DNA of 7,575 nucleotides from an uncultured bacterium. Its GTDB lineage: Bacteria; Bacillota_A; Clostridia; Oscillospirales; Oscillospiraceae. Numbering within the stretch: the stretch's first letter is position 1; each line of letters opens with the position of its first letter. Below, in pieces: positions 1 through 4,390 of the stretch. Made by a program: the position numbers and the translations under genes. The DNA lies in assembly GCA_945917385.1 (NCBI GenBank), contig CAMEHJ010000047.1:1-7575 (forward strand). Direction: 5' to 3'. Under the pieces are notes generated by a model. That model ran no database searches. It had not been told where the DNA came from and saw only the letters and a list, made by a program, of their open reading frames with translations.

Positions 1-30
1 TATGCTAAAATCGAAAAAGGTGAGGATTTT

Positions 31-843
31 ATGAAAACAATCGTGCGGTTTGCAAAAGGGTTTTATAATATATACATTAGGTCAAATCTTCCCGGAGCTT
101 CGGCGGCGCTGTCATATTATCTCACGATGACCTTTTTTCCTTTGATAATCTGTCTTTACACTATGCTTGGAAACAGCTACGACAAGGCGATCAGGGTACT
201 CCATTTTTTGGAAAGCTTCTTCTCGGCAGAGACCGTTGCGGTGGCGGAGGATTTTCTCGGATATGTTGCGAGAAACCACAGCTCCGCCATGATGGTCGCC
301 GGACTTACACTGCTTATCACATCGTCGTCCGCCGCGTTTCGCGCACTGCAGATAACGATTGGGGAGATGCAGGGTAAGCAGCGCTTTGAGGGCTTCTCGT
401 TTTTCCTGGGGAGCATAGTTTTTTCGCTGGTATTTGTAGCGGCCATGTACTTCGGAATTGTAGTGATGTTCACGGGGCGCGAATTTATTATGCTGATTAA
501 CCGCTTTCTGCCGTTTATTGATATCGGCGCCTCATGGAATACGCTGAGATTTATCCTGTTCGGCGGAATTGAATTTTTGATGATTTTAGTGCTCTACTTG
601 GTGTGTATGCCGTCACAGGCAAAGTACAGTGTATGGGTGGGAGCGCTGCTGTCAACTGCGGCGACGGTCGGCGTCAGCGTCGTGTTTTCGGTGTTCATCG
701 GCGCATCTACGAGATACCCGCTGGTGTACGGGTCGATAGCGTCAATCATTCTTCTGATGTTCTGGCTTTACATGACGTGCATGGTCATCTACTGCGGAGC
801 GGCGGTCAACATCACACTGAGGGATATAAAAAATCCGTCCTGA
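31..843 (+). CDS. YihY/virulence factor BrkB family membrane protein
   Basis: The product is a 270-residue polytopic inner-membrane protein. The family signature is visible: an early segment around residues 25-45 (ALSYYLTMTFFPLI) matching the conserved family motif, further hydrophobic segments at about 87-106, 125-150, 175-195 and 200-225, and the family's C-terminal signature at about 232-260 (SIILLMFWLYMTCMVIYCGAAVN). Length is slightly short of the usual 280-300. The start is ATG 31, preceded by a GGTGAGG ribosome binding site; the frame stays open to the window edge, so a longer form cannot be excluded. YihY/BrkB proteins were once called ribonuclease BN, an assignment since abandoned, and their molecular role remains unclear; a transport or envelope function is often assumed. 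The gene converges on the CsoR-like gene, and its last codons overlap that gene's terminator. The family call is secure; no specific substrate can be given. Confidence 0.93.
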   Translation: MKTIVRFAKGFYNIYIRSNLPGASAALSYYLTMTFFPLIICLYTMLGNSYDKAIRVLHFLESFFSAETVAVAEDFLGYVARNHSSAMMVAGLTLLITSSSAAFRALQITIGEMQGKQRFEGFSFFLGSIVFSLVFVAAMYFGIVVMFTGREFIMLINRFLPFIDIGASWNTLRFILFGGIEFLMILVLYLVCMPSQAKYSVWVGALLSTAATVGVSVVFSVFIGASTRYPLVYGSIASIILLMFWLYMTCMVIYCGAAVNITLRDIKNPS

Positions 844-857
844 AATCAGGACGGATT
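832..857 (-). terminator. Intrinsic terminator of the CsoR-like gene, inside the end of yihY
   Basis: An 11-bp perfect stem (832-842 with 847-857) has a 4-nt loop. Read on the minus strand it is followed by a six-T run (complement of 828-833), the canonical intrinsic terminator form, and lies just after the repressor stop codon at 871. The hairpin includes the yihY stop codon at 841-843. On the plus strand only an A-rich tail follows, so termination of yihY is less certain. Confidence 0.85.
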
Positions 858-870
858 AATAAACAAAAAC

Positions 871-1242
871 TCAGTTCATGAACTTGTCTATCGCTTCGTT
901 GAGCATCTTTAGCTGTTCGGAGCTGTCGTCGCCCTCGGAGACGCAGTGTTCGAGATGGTCTTTCAATATGACCTTTGCGGTACTGCTGAGCGCGGAGCGG
1001 ACGGCGGCAAGCTGAATAAGCACCTCGGCGCAGTCACGCCCGTCCTCAACCATGCGCTTCACGCTCTCAAGATGACCGATGGCGCGGGAAAGCCTGTTGA
1101 CTACCGCCTTGGTCTGAGTATGTGTATGTTCGTGGCCGTGAGAATGCTCGTTATCGTGTGTATGCTCCGGCTCGATTGTGTGGCTGTGTACATGACCGTC
1201 GCCGTGGTCATGATAAATCACGCCGTCGTGGGTGTGTTCCAT
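871..1242 (-). CDS. CsoR/RcnR-family metal-sensing transcriptional repressor with His-rich N-terminal tail
   Basis: The product has 123 residues. Residues 46-123 form the all-helical CsoR/DUF156 domain, which in this family makes a DNA-binding tetramer whose metal binding releases the operator. The metal ligands fit the CsoR pattern Cys71, His96, Cys100 (spacing 25 and 4, identical to the Cys-His-Cys set of copper-sensing CsoR), in RDCAEVL and DHLEHC. An N-terminal extension of about 41 residues carries 14 histidines, mostly as HxH pairs (His3, 5, 11, 13, 17, 19, 21, 27, 29, 33, 35, 37, 39, 41). Such tails are known in Clostridial relatives and suggest nickel, cobalt, zinc or copper binding; the metal cannot be read from sequence. 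The start is ATG 1242 with GGAGG eight to nine bases upstream. The gene is monocistronic and has no metal exporter or chaperone beside it, so its targets are presumably elsewhere or only itself. Confidence 0.92.
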   Translation of the reverse strand: MEHTHDGVIYHDHGDGHVHSHTIEPEHTHDNEHSHGHEHTHTQTKAVVNRLSRAIGHLESVKRMVEDGRDCAEVLIQLAAVRSALSSTAKVILKDHLEHCVSEGDDSSEQLKMLNEAIDKFMN

Positions 1243-1270
1243 TTCTGCCTCCGTAAACTTTTCTTTTTAA

Positions 1271-1299
1271 ATTATAGTATGTCGCCCTGATTTTTGCAA
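1271..1299 (-). promoter_or_regulatory. Sigma-A promoter of the CsoR-like gene
   Basis: On the minus strand, -35 TTGCAA (complement of 1294-1299), a 17-bp spacer, and -10 TATAAT (complement of 1271-1276). It lies 29 bp upstream of the ATG, with the GGAGG site between. Near-consensus hexamers and ideal spacing make this a confident call. Confidence 0.85.
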
Positions 1300-1311
1300 G
1301 CCCTCAGGGGG
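1285..1311. promoter_or_regulatory. Candidate CsoR-type operator overlapping the -35 box
   Basis: Two G/C-tract dyads sit at the -35 region of the repressor's own promoter. One is CCCT-CA-GGGG at 1301-1310, directly upstream of the -35. The other is CCCTGA (1285-1290) with TCAGGG (1304-1309), flanking the -35 hexamer. CsoR-family operators are known to be pseudo-palindromes of C-tracts and G-tracts, so autorepression is a natural reading. This is inference from position and pattern; the match to the published consensus is only partial. Confidence 0.5.
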
Positions 1312-1378
1312 GATATGAAAGCGGATATTGGCAGGCGGAATACCCGCATTTTATTGTACGGTCTGTATGCCAAAACGA

Positions 1379-1407
1379 TTGCCAAAGTTCGGCGCGTAAT
1401 GTATAAT
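1379..1407 (+). promoter_or_regulatory. Sigma-A promoter of the acyltransferase gene
   Basis: -35 TTGCCA (1379-1384), 17-bp spacer, -10 TATAAT (1402-1407). The predicted transcript would begin near 1414, downstream of the earlier in-frame starts at 1294 (TTG) and 1399 (ATG), so those codons would not be on the message. It is divergent from the CsoR-like promoter about 80 bp away. Confidence 0.82.
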
Positions 1408-1433
1408 ACAGAAAATGACAATTCGGAATTTAC

Positions 1434-1438
1434 GGAGG
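1434..1438 (+). promoter_or_regulatory. Ribosome binding site that sets the acyltransferase start at GTG 1447
   Basis: A perfect GGAGG is followed by an 8-nt spacer and then GTG 1447. Neither the TTG at 1294 nor the ATG at 1399 has a comparable site. The start deduced from this leaves a leader of about 33 nt. Confidence 0.85.
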
Positions 1439-1446
1439 ATCGCCCT

Positions 1447-2448
1447 GTGGATAATACGGGAACCATTAATAATAAGCTGAATTTTTTGAAATGCTTTGCC
1501 TGTATCGGAGTGGTGTTCATACATATAACATTTCCGGGCAGCTTCGGTGAAATCGTCCGTCTGGGCGCGGATTATGCGGTGCCGGTTTTCTTTATGATTG
1601 CGGGTTATTACGCATGGGGAAAGGACACGGCGGTTATAAAACGCCGACTTATCAAAATGCTGAAAATATTGGCATACGCATATATTCTGCATTTCATTCC
1701 CCAAATCACGGCCGCCGTAACGTCACATGAATTTGGCATGGCATGGCTCGGCAGATATTTTAATTGGAAAACGCCCATAAAATTTATCTTCTTCTGTACG
1801 GTAGATTTCTCGTCGCCGCTGTGGTACCTGATTGCGATGTCTGAGACGTATATCGCATGGTATTATCTGGTCAAGAAGCACAAAGAACAATTCGCGCTGA
1901 AGCTTCTTCCGCTCCTGTTCGTTATGCAGATACTGTTGACTTCGTTTTGCGAAACCCTGCAGCTTGAATGGTTTTTGAAGATAAACTTCATTACCAAGGC
2001 AATGCCGTGGTTCCTGCTGGGTTATTTTATGCACACGGATAAGGCGGAGCGGTTGAGGAATATGGATTCCCGGAAATTGGTCCTTTTGTCGGTGGTGGGC
2101 TGCGCAATCGCCGTGACCCCGGCGGTGGTAAGCCTGCCGGTCAATTTCGGCGTTGTGGGCTATATTCCGTATGCGTTTGGATTGTTTACTCTAACACTGA
2201 AAGAGCCTAATGTAAGCGTCTGCAAGGCTGCGGAATTCATCGGAGAAAAGCTTTCGCTGAACATATACATTTTTCACACACTGATTTATAAGGTGCTGGT
2301 ATTGATTCGGCGCGGCGTATTCGGCATAAATACGGAGTCAGCTTTATGGGCGTCGAGCTGCCCGATTCTTGTTTTAGTCTGTACGATATTTGTGTCATGG
2401 CTTCTCTACATCATCTCCGGCAGCATAAAACGGAAAAACATGGCGTGA
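1447..2448 (+). CDS. Acyltransferase 3 family membrane protein
   Basis: The product has 333 residues, starting at GTG. It shows the pattern of the acyltransferase-3 family (OafA/NodX/WecH type), integral membrane enzymes that move acetyl or other acyl groups onto sugars, peptidoglycan, lipids or small molecules. Visible hallmarks are the first membrane segment with the conserved histidine (His26 in VVFIHITFPG), a following segment with FFMIAGYYAWG at about 49-58, and the basic stretch KRRLIKMLK at 65-73. About ten hydrophobic segments then continue to the C-terminus, which ends in a short basic tail. The length suits a stand-alone catalytic domain without a SGNH partner. Codon use is more AT-rich than in the minus-strand operon, which might reflect transfer. 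The gene has its own promoter and no operon partner. The acceptor substrate cannot be told; a surface polysaccharide is one possibility. Confidence 0.85.
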   Translation: MDNTGTINNKLNFLKCFACIGVVFIHITFPGSFGEIVRLGADYAVPVFFMIAGYYAWGKDTAVIKRRLIKMLKILAYAYILHFIPQITAAVTSHEFGMAWLGRYFNWKTPIKFIFFCTVDFSSPLWYLIAMSETYIAWYYLVKKHKEQFALKLLPLLFVMQILLTSFCETLQLEWFLKINFITKAMPWFLLGYFMHTDKAERLRNMDSRKLVLLSVVGCAIAVTPAVVSLPVNFGVVGYIPYAFGLFTLTLKEPNVSVCKAAEFIGEKLSLNIYIFHTLIYKVLVLIRRGVFGINTESALWASSCPILVLVCTIFVSWLLYIISGSIKRKNMA

Positions 2449-2471
2449 AATTCCGGGGTATAATTAAACTG

Positions 2472-2511
2472 TAAACAGCACGCAAAGCCAAACGGCTTTG
2501 GGTGCTGTTTA
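2472..2511. terminator. Long hairpin after the acyltransferase gene, possible terminator
   Basis: A 10-bp stem (2472-2481 with 2502-2511), one mismatch, then 7 bp (2483-2489 with 2494-2500), closing on an AAAC loop. It lies 23 bp after the acyltransferase stop. No U-tract follows on the plus strand, so efficient intrinsic termination is doubtful; mRNA 3'-end stabilisation is an alternative. Confidence 0.5.
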
Positions 2512-2595
2512 TGCGGCTATGATGCACTGCGGCACTCTGTACCGATTCACAGTCAGCGGGAAACGAAAGGCAGAAAGATATATTGAAGTTTACTC

Positions 2596-2624
2596 TTGAC
2601 AATACGGACTTTGGAACTTATAAT
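2596..2624 (+). promoter_or_regulatory. Perfect consensus sigma-A promoter of tRNA-Pro
   Basis: TTGACA (2596-2601), exactly 17 bp, TATAAT (2619-2624): all 12 consensus positions match. The predicted start near 2631 gives a 5' leader of about 26 nt before the mature tRNA. Such strength is typical for stable-RNA genes. Confidence 0.93.
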
Positions 2625-2657
2625 AGAAAAGCTCGTTGAGTTAAAAATTTTTTATTT

Positions 2658-2733
2658 CGGGGTGTAGCGCAGCTGGTAGCGCGCATGGTTCGGGACCATG
2701 AGGCCGCGAGTTCAAGTCTCGCCACTCCGACCA
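2658..2733 (+). tRNA. tRNA-Pro, anticodon CGG
   Basis: A complete 76-nt cloverleaf with encoded CCA. Acceptor CGGGGTG (2658-2664) pairs with CACTCCG (2723-2729) with one G-U pair. The D-stem is GCGC (2667-2670 with 2679-2682). The anticodon stem CATGG/CCATG encloses loop TTCGGGA with anticodon CGG at 2691-2693, reading codon CCG. The T-stem GCGAG/CTCGC encloses loop TTCAAGT. Discriminator A is at 2730 and CCA at 2731-2733. A starting C1 opposite G72 is characteristic of bacterial tRNA-Pro. It is transcribed alone from a consensus promoter and ends at its own terminator. Confidence 0.97.
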
Positions 2734-2734
2734 G

Positions 2735-2764
2735 AAAAGCACTTGCTTTGCGCAAGTGCTTTTT
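2735..2764 (+). terminator. Intrinsic terminator of tRNA-Pro
   Basis: A 12-bp stem (2735-2746 with 2752-2763) has a 5-nt loop; its 3' side ends in a run of five T at 2760-2764. It begins two bases after the CCA end. Confidence 0.92.
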
Positions 2765-2768
2765 CAAC

Positions 2769-2944
2769 GAAATAAATCCCTTCGGGATTTGTGAAATACC
2801 GCTTTGCGGTGTGAAATATGGCTTCGCCATGTGAAATGCCTGCGGGCGTGAAGGGATTTATTTTATTTCACGTTCCGCGAAAGAGGAGAATTTCGCAATG
2901 CTCAAAGGCATTATTTCACATTTGCCGCAAGGCAAATATTTCAC
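2769..2944. repeat. Array of short hairpins spaced by the 7-mer GTGAAAT
   Basis: The 7-mer GTGAAAT occurs at 2791, 2811 and 2831 with an exact 20-bp period, then in reverse orientation (ATTTCAC) at 2865, 2913 and 2938. Between the 7-mers lie small perfect hairpins with different sequences: 2774-2790, 2798-2810 (ACCGC/GCGGT), 2818-2830 (ATGGC/GCCAT), 2838-2847, 2877-2896, 2897-2912 and 2920-2937 (ATTTGCC, loop GCAA, GGCAAAT). A 14-bp perfect outer inverted repeat (2770-2783 with 2850-2863) encloses the first half and competes with the hairpin at 2774-2790. No coding potential is seen. The stems vary in sequence but keep pairing, which points to selection on structure or to a foldback repeat family. 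Confidence 0.85.
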
Positions 2945-2985
2945 TGATTTGTGTTTAGGGCAAAAAAACCGTTTCTAAATCACGT

Positions 2986-3023
2986 GTCGGAGCAAGCTTT
3001 ATATCGCTTGCTCCGACTTTTTT
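2986..3023 (+). terminator. Strong intrinsic terminator without an evident gene
   Basis: A 12-bp perfect stem (2986-2997 with 3006-3017) has an 8-nt loop and is followed by six T (3018-3023). It lies 250 bp beyond tRNA-Pro, which already has its own terminator. It may be a back-up terminator or may end an unrecognised small RNA spanning the hairpin array. Confidence 0.85.
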
Positions 3024-3059
3024 ATTAAAGTCAGAGCGCGCTCACACCTCTGCTCCTCC

Positions 3060-3100
3060 TTGCCAAATCGAACCCGCTTCGCTGGGCTTCGATTTGGCAA
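3060..3100. repeat. Long perfect-stem palindrome
   Basis: Thirteen perfect base pairs (TTGCCAAATCGAA at 3060-3072 with its complement at 3088-3100) are extended by CCC/GGG across one bulged C. No T-run follows on either strand, so it does not look like a terminator. Nearby are the perfect palindrome GAGCGCGCTC at 3034-3043 and a 6-bp inverted repeat at 3131-3149. Apart from these dyads, 3024-3141 shows nothing that I recognise. Confidence 0.75.
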
Positions 3101-3141
3101 ACTATAATCTGAAGCCTCAGTTTCTATAATTTCACTCCGAA

Positions 3142-3339
3142 TCAGTGAAGTACACTGCTGCCGAGCGAACGACTCATAGCCAAGGCCATACCGGCGGCAG
3201 CCAACAACTCCGTGATCGGCATGGCAATTCAGACGGTGTCCGCGCCCAGCGTGATGGGCAGCCGGAAGATCAGAATTCCGCTGATGACCAGTCCCCGCAA
3301 TACCGAGGCAGCGAAGAATGCCGACATCTTTCCGTACAT
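3142..3339 (-). pseudogene. C-terminal remnant of a MATE-family efflux transporter gene
   Basis: Read on the minus strand from 3339, the frame gives 36 residues, a TGA at 3229-3231, then 28 more residues to a TGA at 3142-3144. Ignoring the first stop, the text resembles the last two membrane helices of MATE (NorM-type) drug/sodium antiporters: VLRGLVISGILIFRLP, then LGADTV-stop-IAMPITELLAAAGMALAM. The family usually has Trp at the stop position (G-V-W-x-x-x-P-x-x-E), so the stop is most simply a TGG-to-TGA change. A complete MATE protein has about 450 residues; the N-terminal 85% is missing, and the sequence upstream runs into the foldback element at 3365. An AAAGGAG precedes ATG 3339 by chance or as a relic. 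The family call rests on pattern recognition only. Confidence 0.6.
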
Positions 3340-3364
3340 TACATTCCGCTCCTTTCTTATCGGC

Positions 3365-3645
3365 TTAGTCCAACGGGAGTCGAACCCTCATCGGTTTTTA
3401 CAGGCGGATTTCCGTCCGGACTTCGTTATTGCCCTTGTAAAGCCGGAAAGGCTTCACTGCGTGCAATGCCTCGTCCGGTCAAAAATCCGCTCCGTAAAAC
3501 TGCCTTGCACATTTGAGCGAGTAATATCTGAGCTGATTTTGGTGCGGAGGACGAAGACTTGCTGACGCAAGTTGAGGACGACAAATCAAAAGCAGCCCGA
3601 CAGTGCCGCTCAAATGCGGTGAGTGTTCGACTCCCGTTGGACTAA
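3365..3645. repeat. 281-bp foldback (MITE-like) element with perfect 21-bp terminal inverted repeats
   Basis: The ends at 3365-3385 and 3625-3645 are perfect 21-bp inverted repeats, with partial matching a further 9 bp inward. Inside are two arms of 107 nt each. Arm A (3394-3500) has imperfect 28-nt sides sharing GCGGATTT/AAATCCGC and GTCCGG/CCGGAC, plus an inner hairpin at 3440-3454. Arm B (3510-3616) is closed by a perfect 10-bp stem (CATTTGAGCG with CGCTCAAATG), then GCTGATTTTG (3532-3541) pairs with CAAAAGCAGC (3587-3596) with one mismatch, and ACTTGC/GCAAGT forms a hairpin at 3557-3572. The whole can fold into a three-way junction. Open frames inside are short and unlike proteins. No target-site duplication is obvious. 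The left end adjoins the MATE remnant, the right end a terminator. Confidence 0.8.
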
Positions 3646-3649
3646 ACAC

Positions 3650-3691
3650 ATAAGCACAGCGCCCCTTCTGACGGGGCGCTGTGCTTATTTT
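3650..3691. terminator. Sixteen-bp terminator hairpin, probably ending the minus-strand operon
   Basis: A perfect 16-bp GC-rich stem (3650-3665 with 3673-3688) has a 7-nt loop. The plus strand has TTTT at 3688-3691; the minus strand follows the stem with a weaker GTGTTT. It begins two bases after the stop codon of the minus-strand gene ending at 3690, so it most likely ends that operon while also blocking plus-strand transcription out of the foldback element. Confidence 0.82.
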
Positions 3692-4331
3692 AAAACATCC
3701 CGTATTCAAAAAACAGCGGGAATACGTTCCTGTCAAACCAGGTGTAGCCGAGGTCGATTCTTGGAATCACACCGCTCTGCATCCCAAGCCCGGCAACGCC
3801 CCAGAGCAGGATAATAACAAGAACTATCAGAAACAGCAAAACGGCAATCTCCCATCTGTGCCCGACTGACGGCTCATCTTCCGCAGATTCCGCATCTTCC
3901 GCATCTTCGGTGTCTTCCACAGCTTCCACAGCTTCCACAGCTTCCGCATCCTCCACAGCTTCCACGCTTTCGGAAGCCGCTTCGCTTATCACCGGTGCGG
4001 GAGTCTCCTGCGGGCAAACCCGCTCCTGCACCAGACCGGCGCTCTCCTGCACCAAATCGCAGCGCTCCTGCGCTGTTTCGGCGCTCTCCTGCATATCCCG
4101 GCACACATTTTCCGCGATGCAGGAAAACAGTGCCTCCGTTAAATCGTCGCTTTCAAGCCGCTTTACGGTTTCAAGAAACGAGAACACGGTTTTCCGAAAC
4201 GCCTCGTCCGCGAGCTGTTTATCGTGAAGTCTGTCGTAAAGGCGCGCATAGATTTTATTGCCGTACCTTCCGATAAGAATACTCACCGCATCTCTATCGT
4301 CTATTTTTTTTATCAGCTTCTGCGGCTCCAT
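3690..4331 (-). CDS. Single-pass membrane protein with sigma-70 region-2-like N-terminus and acidic repeat linker
   Basis: The product has 213 residues and no family I can name with certainty. Residues about 12-80 resemble region 2 of ECF sigma factors: the run SILIGRYGNKIYARLYDRLHD, then ADEAFRKTVFSFL in place of the usual A-x-D-x-x-Q-x-x-F, then ALFSCIAENVCRDM in place of the usual L-x-x-I-A-x-N-x-x-x-D. No region 4 follows. Instead there are two QESA-x3-QER-like repeats (81-104), an Ala/Glu/Asp-rich linker (112-155) encoded by 9-bp tandem DNA repeats, one strong membrane helix (about 161-182), and a 30-residue hydrophobic-aromatic tail ending GYTWFDRNVFPLFFEYGMF. The head should face the cytoplasm. 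ATG 4331 follows a GGGGGAT site. It is the last gene of the likely operon, 59 bp after the methyltransferase, with no terminator between. The sigma resemblance is my reading; DNA binding is not implied. Confidence 0.75.
   Translation of the reverse strand: MEPQKLIKKIDDRDAVSILIGRYGNKIYARLYDRLHDKQLADEAFRKTVFSFLETVKRLESDDLTEALFSCIAENVCRDMQESAETAQERCDLVQESAGLVQERVCPQETPAPVISEAASESVEAVEDAEAVEAVEAVEDTEDAEDAESAEDEPSVGHRWEIAVLLFLIVLVIILLWGVAGLGMQSGVIPRIDLGYTWFDRNVFPLFFEYGMF
3879..3977 (-). repeat. Coding minisatellite of 9-bp units
   Basis: About eleven consecutive 9-bp units, plus-strand form TTCCACAGC (three identical at 3915-3941) with variants such as TTCCGCATC. On the coding strand they read Ala-Val-Glu or Asp-Ala-Glu. 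Because the unit is three codons, copy-number change by slippage alters linker length without frameshift. Confidence 0.85.
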
Positions 4332-4390
4332 GTTTATCCCCCGATTAGGTAGTAATAATTTCTGTTCAGGCAGGGCAGAACGGTTTCCCG

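Noticed and set aside
2459..2464. TATAAT as an extra promoter after the acyltransferase gene
   Set aside because: No matching -35 at suitable distance and no gene to serve other than the tRNA, which has a much better promoter.
2618..2830. Minus-strand 70-residue open frame across tRNA-Pro
   Set aside because: It is antisense to a complete tRNA; its peptide (VARLELAASWSRT type) is the well-known artefact from translating tRNA genes backwards.
2791..2944. CRISPR-like regular spacing
   Set aside because: Only 7 bp are constant, the 'spacers' are themselves hairpins, and orientation flips; no leader or cas genes.
2723..3140. Possible attL/attR pair: CACTCCGA in the tRNA 3' end recurs at 3133-3140
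   Set aside because: Only 8 bp match, below the usual length of tRNA attachment repeats, and no integrase lies between; chance is likely.
3229..3231. TGA as selenocysteine or recoded Trp in the MATE remnant
   Set aside because: The gene is truncated anyway, no bacterial SECIS-like hairpin is evident just after it, and TGA is used as a normal stop elsewhere in the window.
3368..3643. Integron attC site, since the ends read GTCCAAC and GTTGGAC (RYYYAAC/GTTRRRY)
   Set aside because: The element is about twice as long as known attC sites, lacks the inner L boxes and there is no integron integrase or cassette gene nearby.
3145..3736. Several open frames of 62-123 residues in and around the foldback element
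   Set aside because: They translate the inverted repeats, have no good ribosome binding sites, overlap one another on both strands and look like no protein family.
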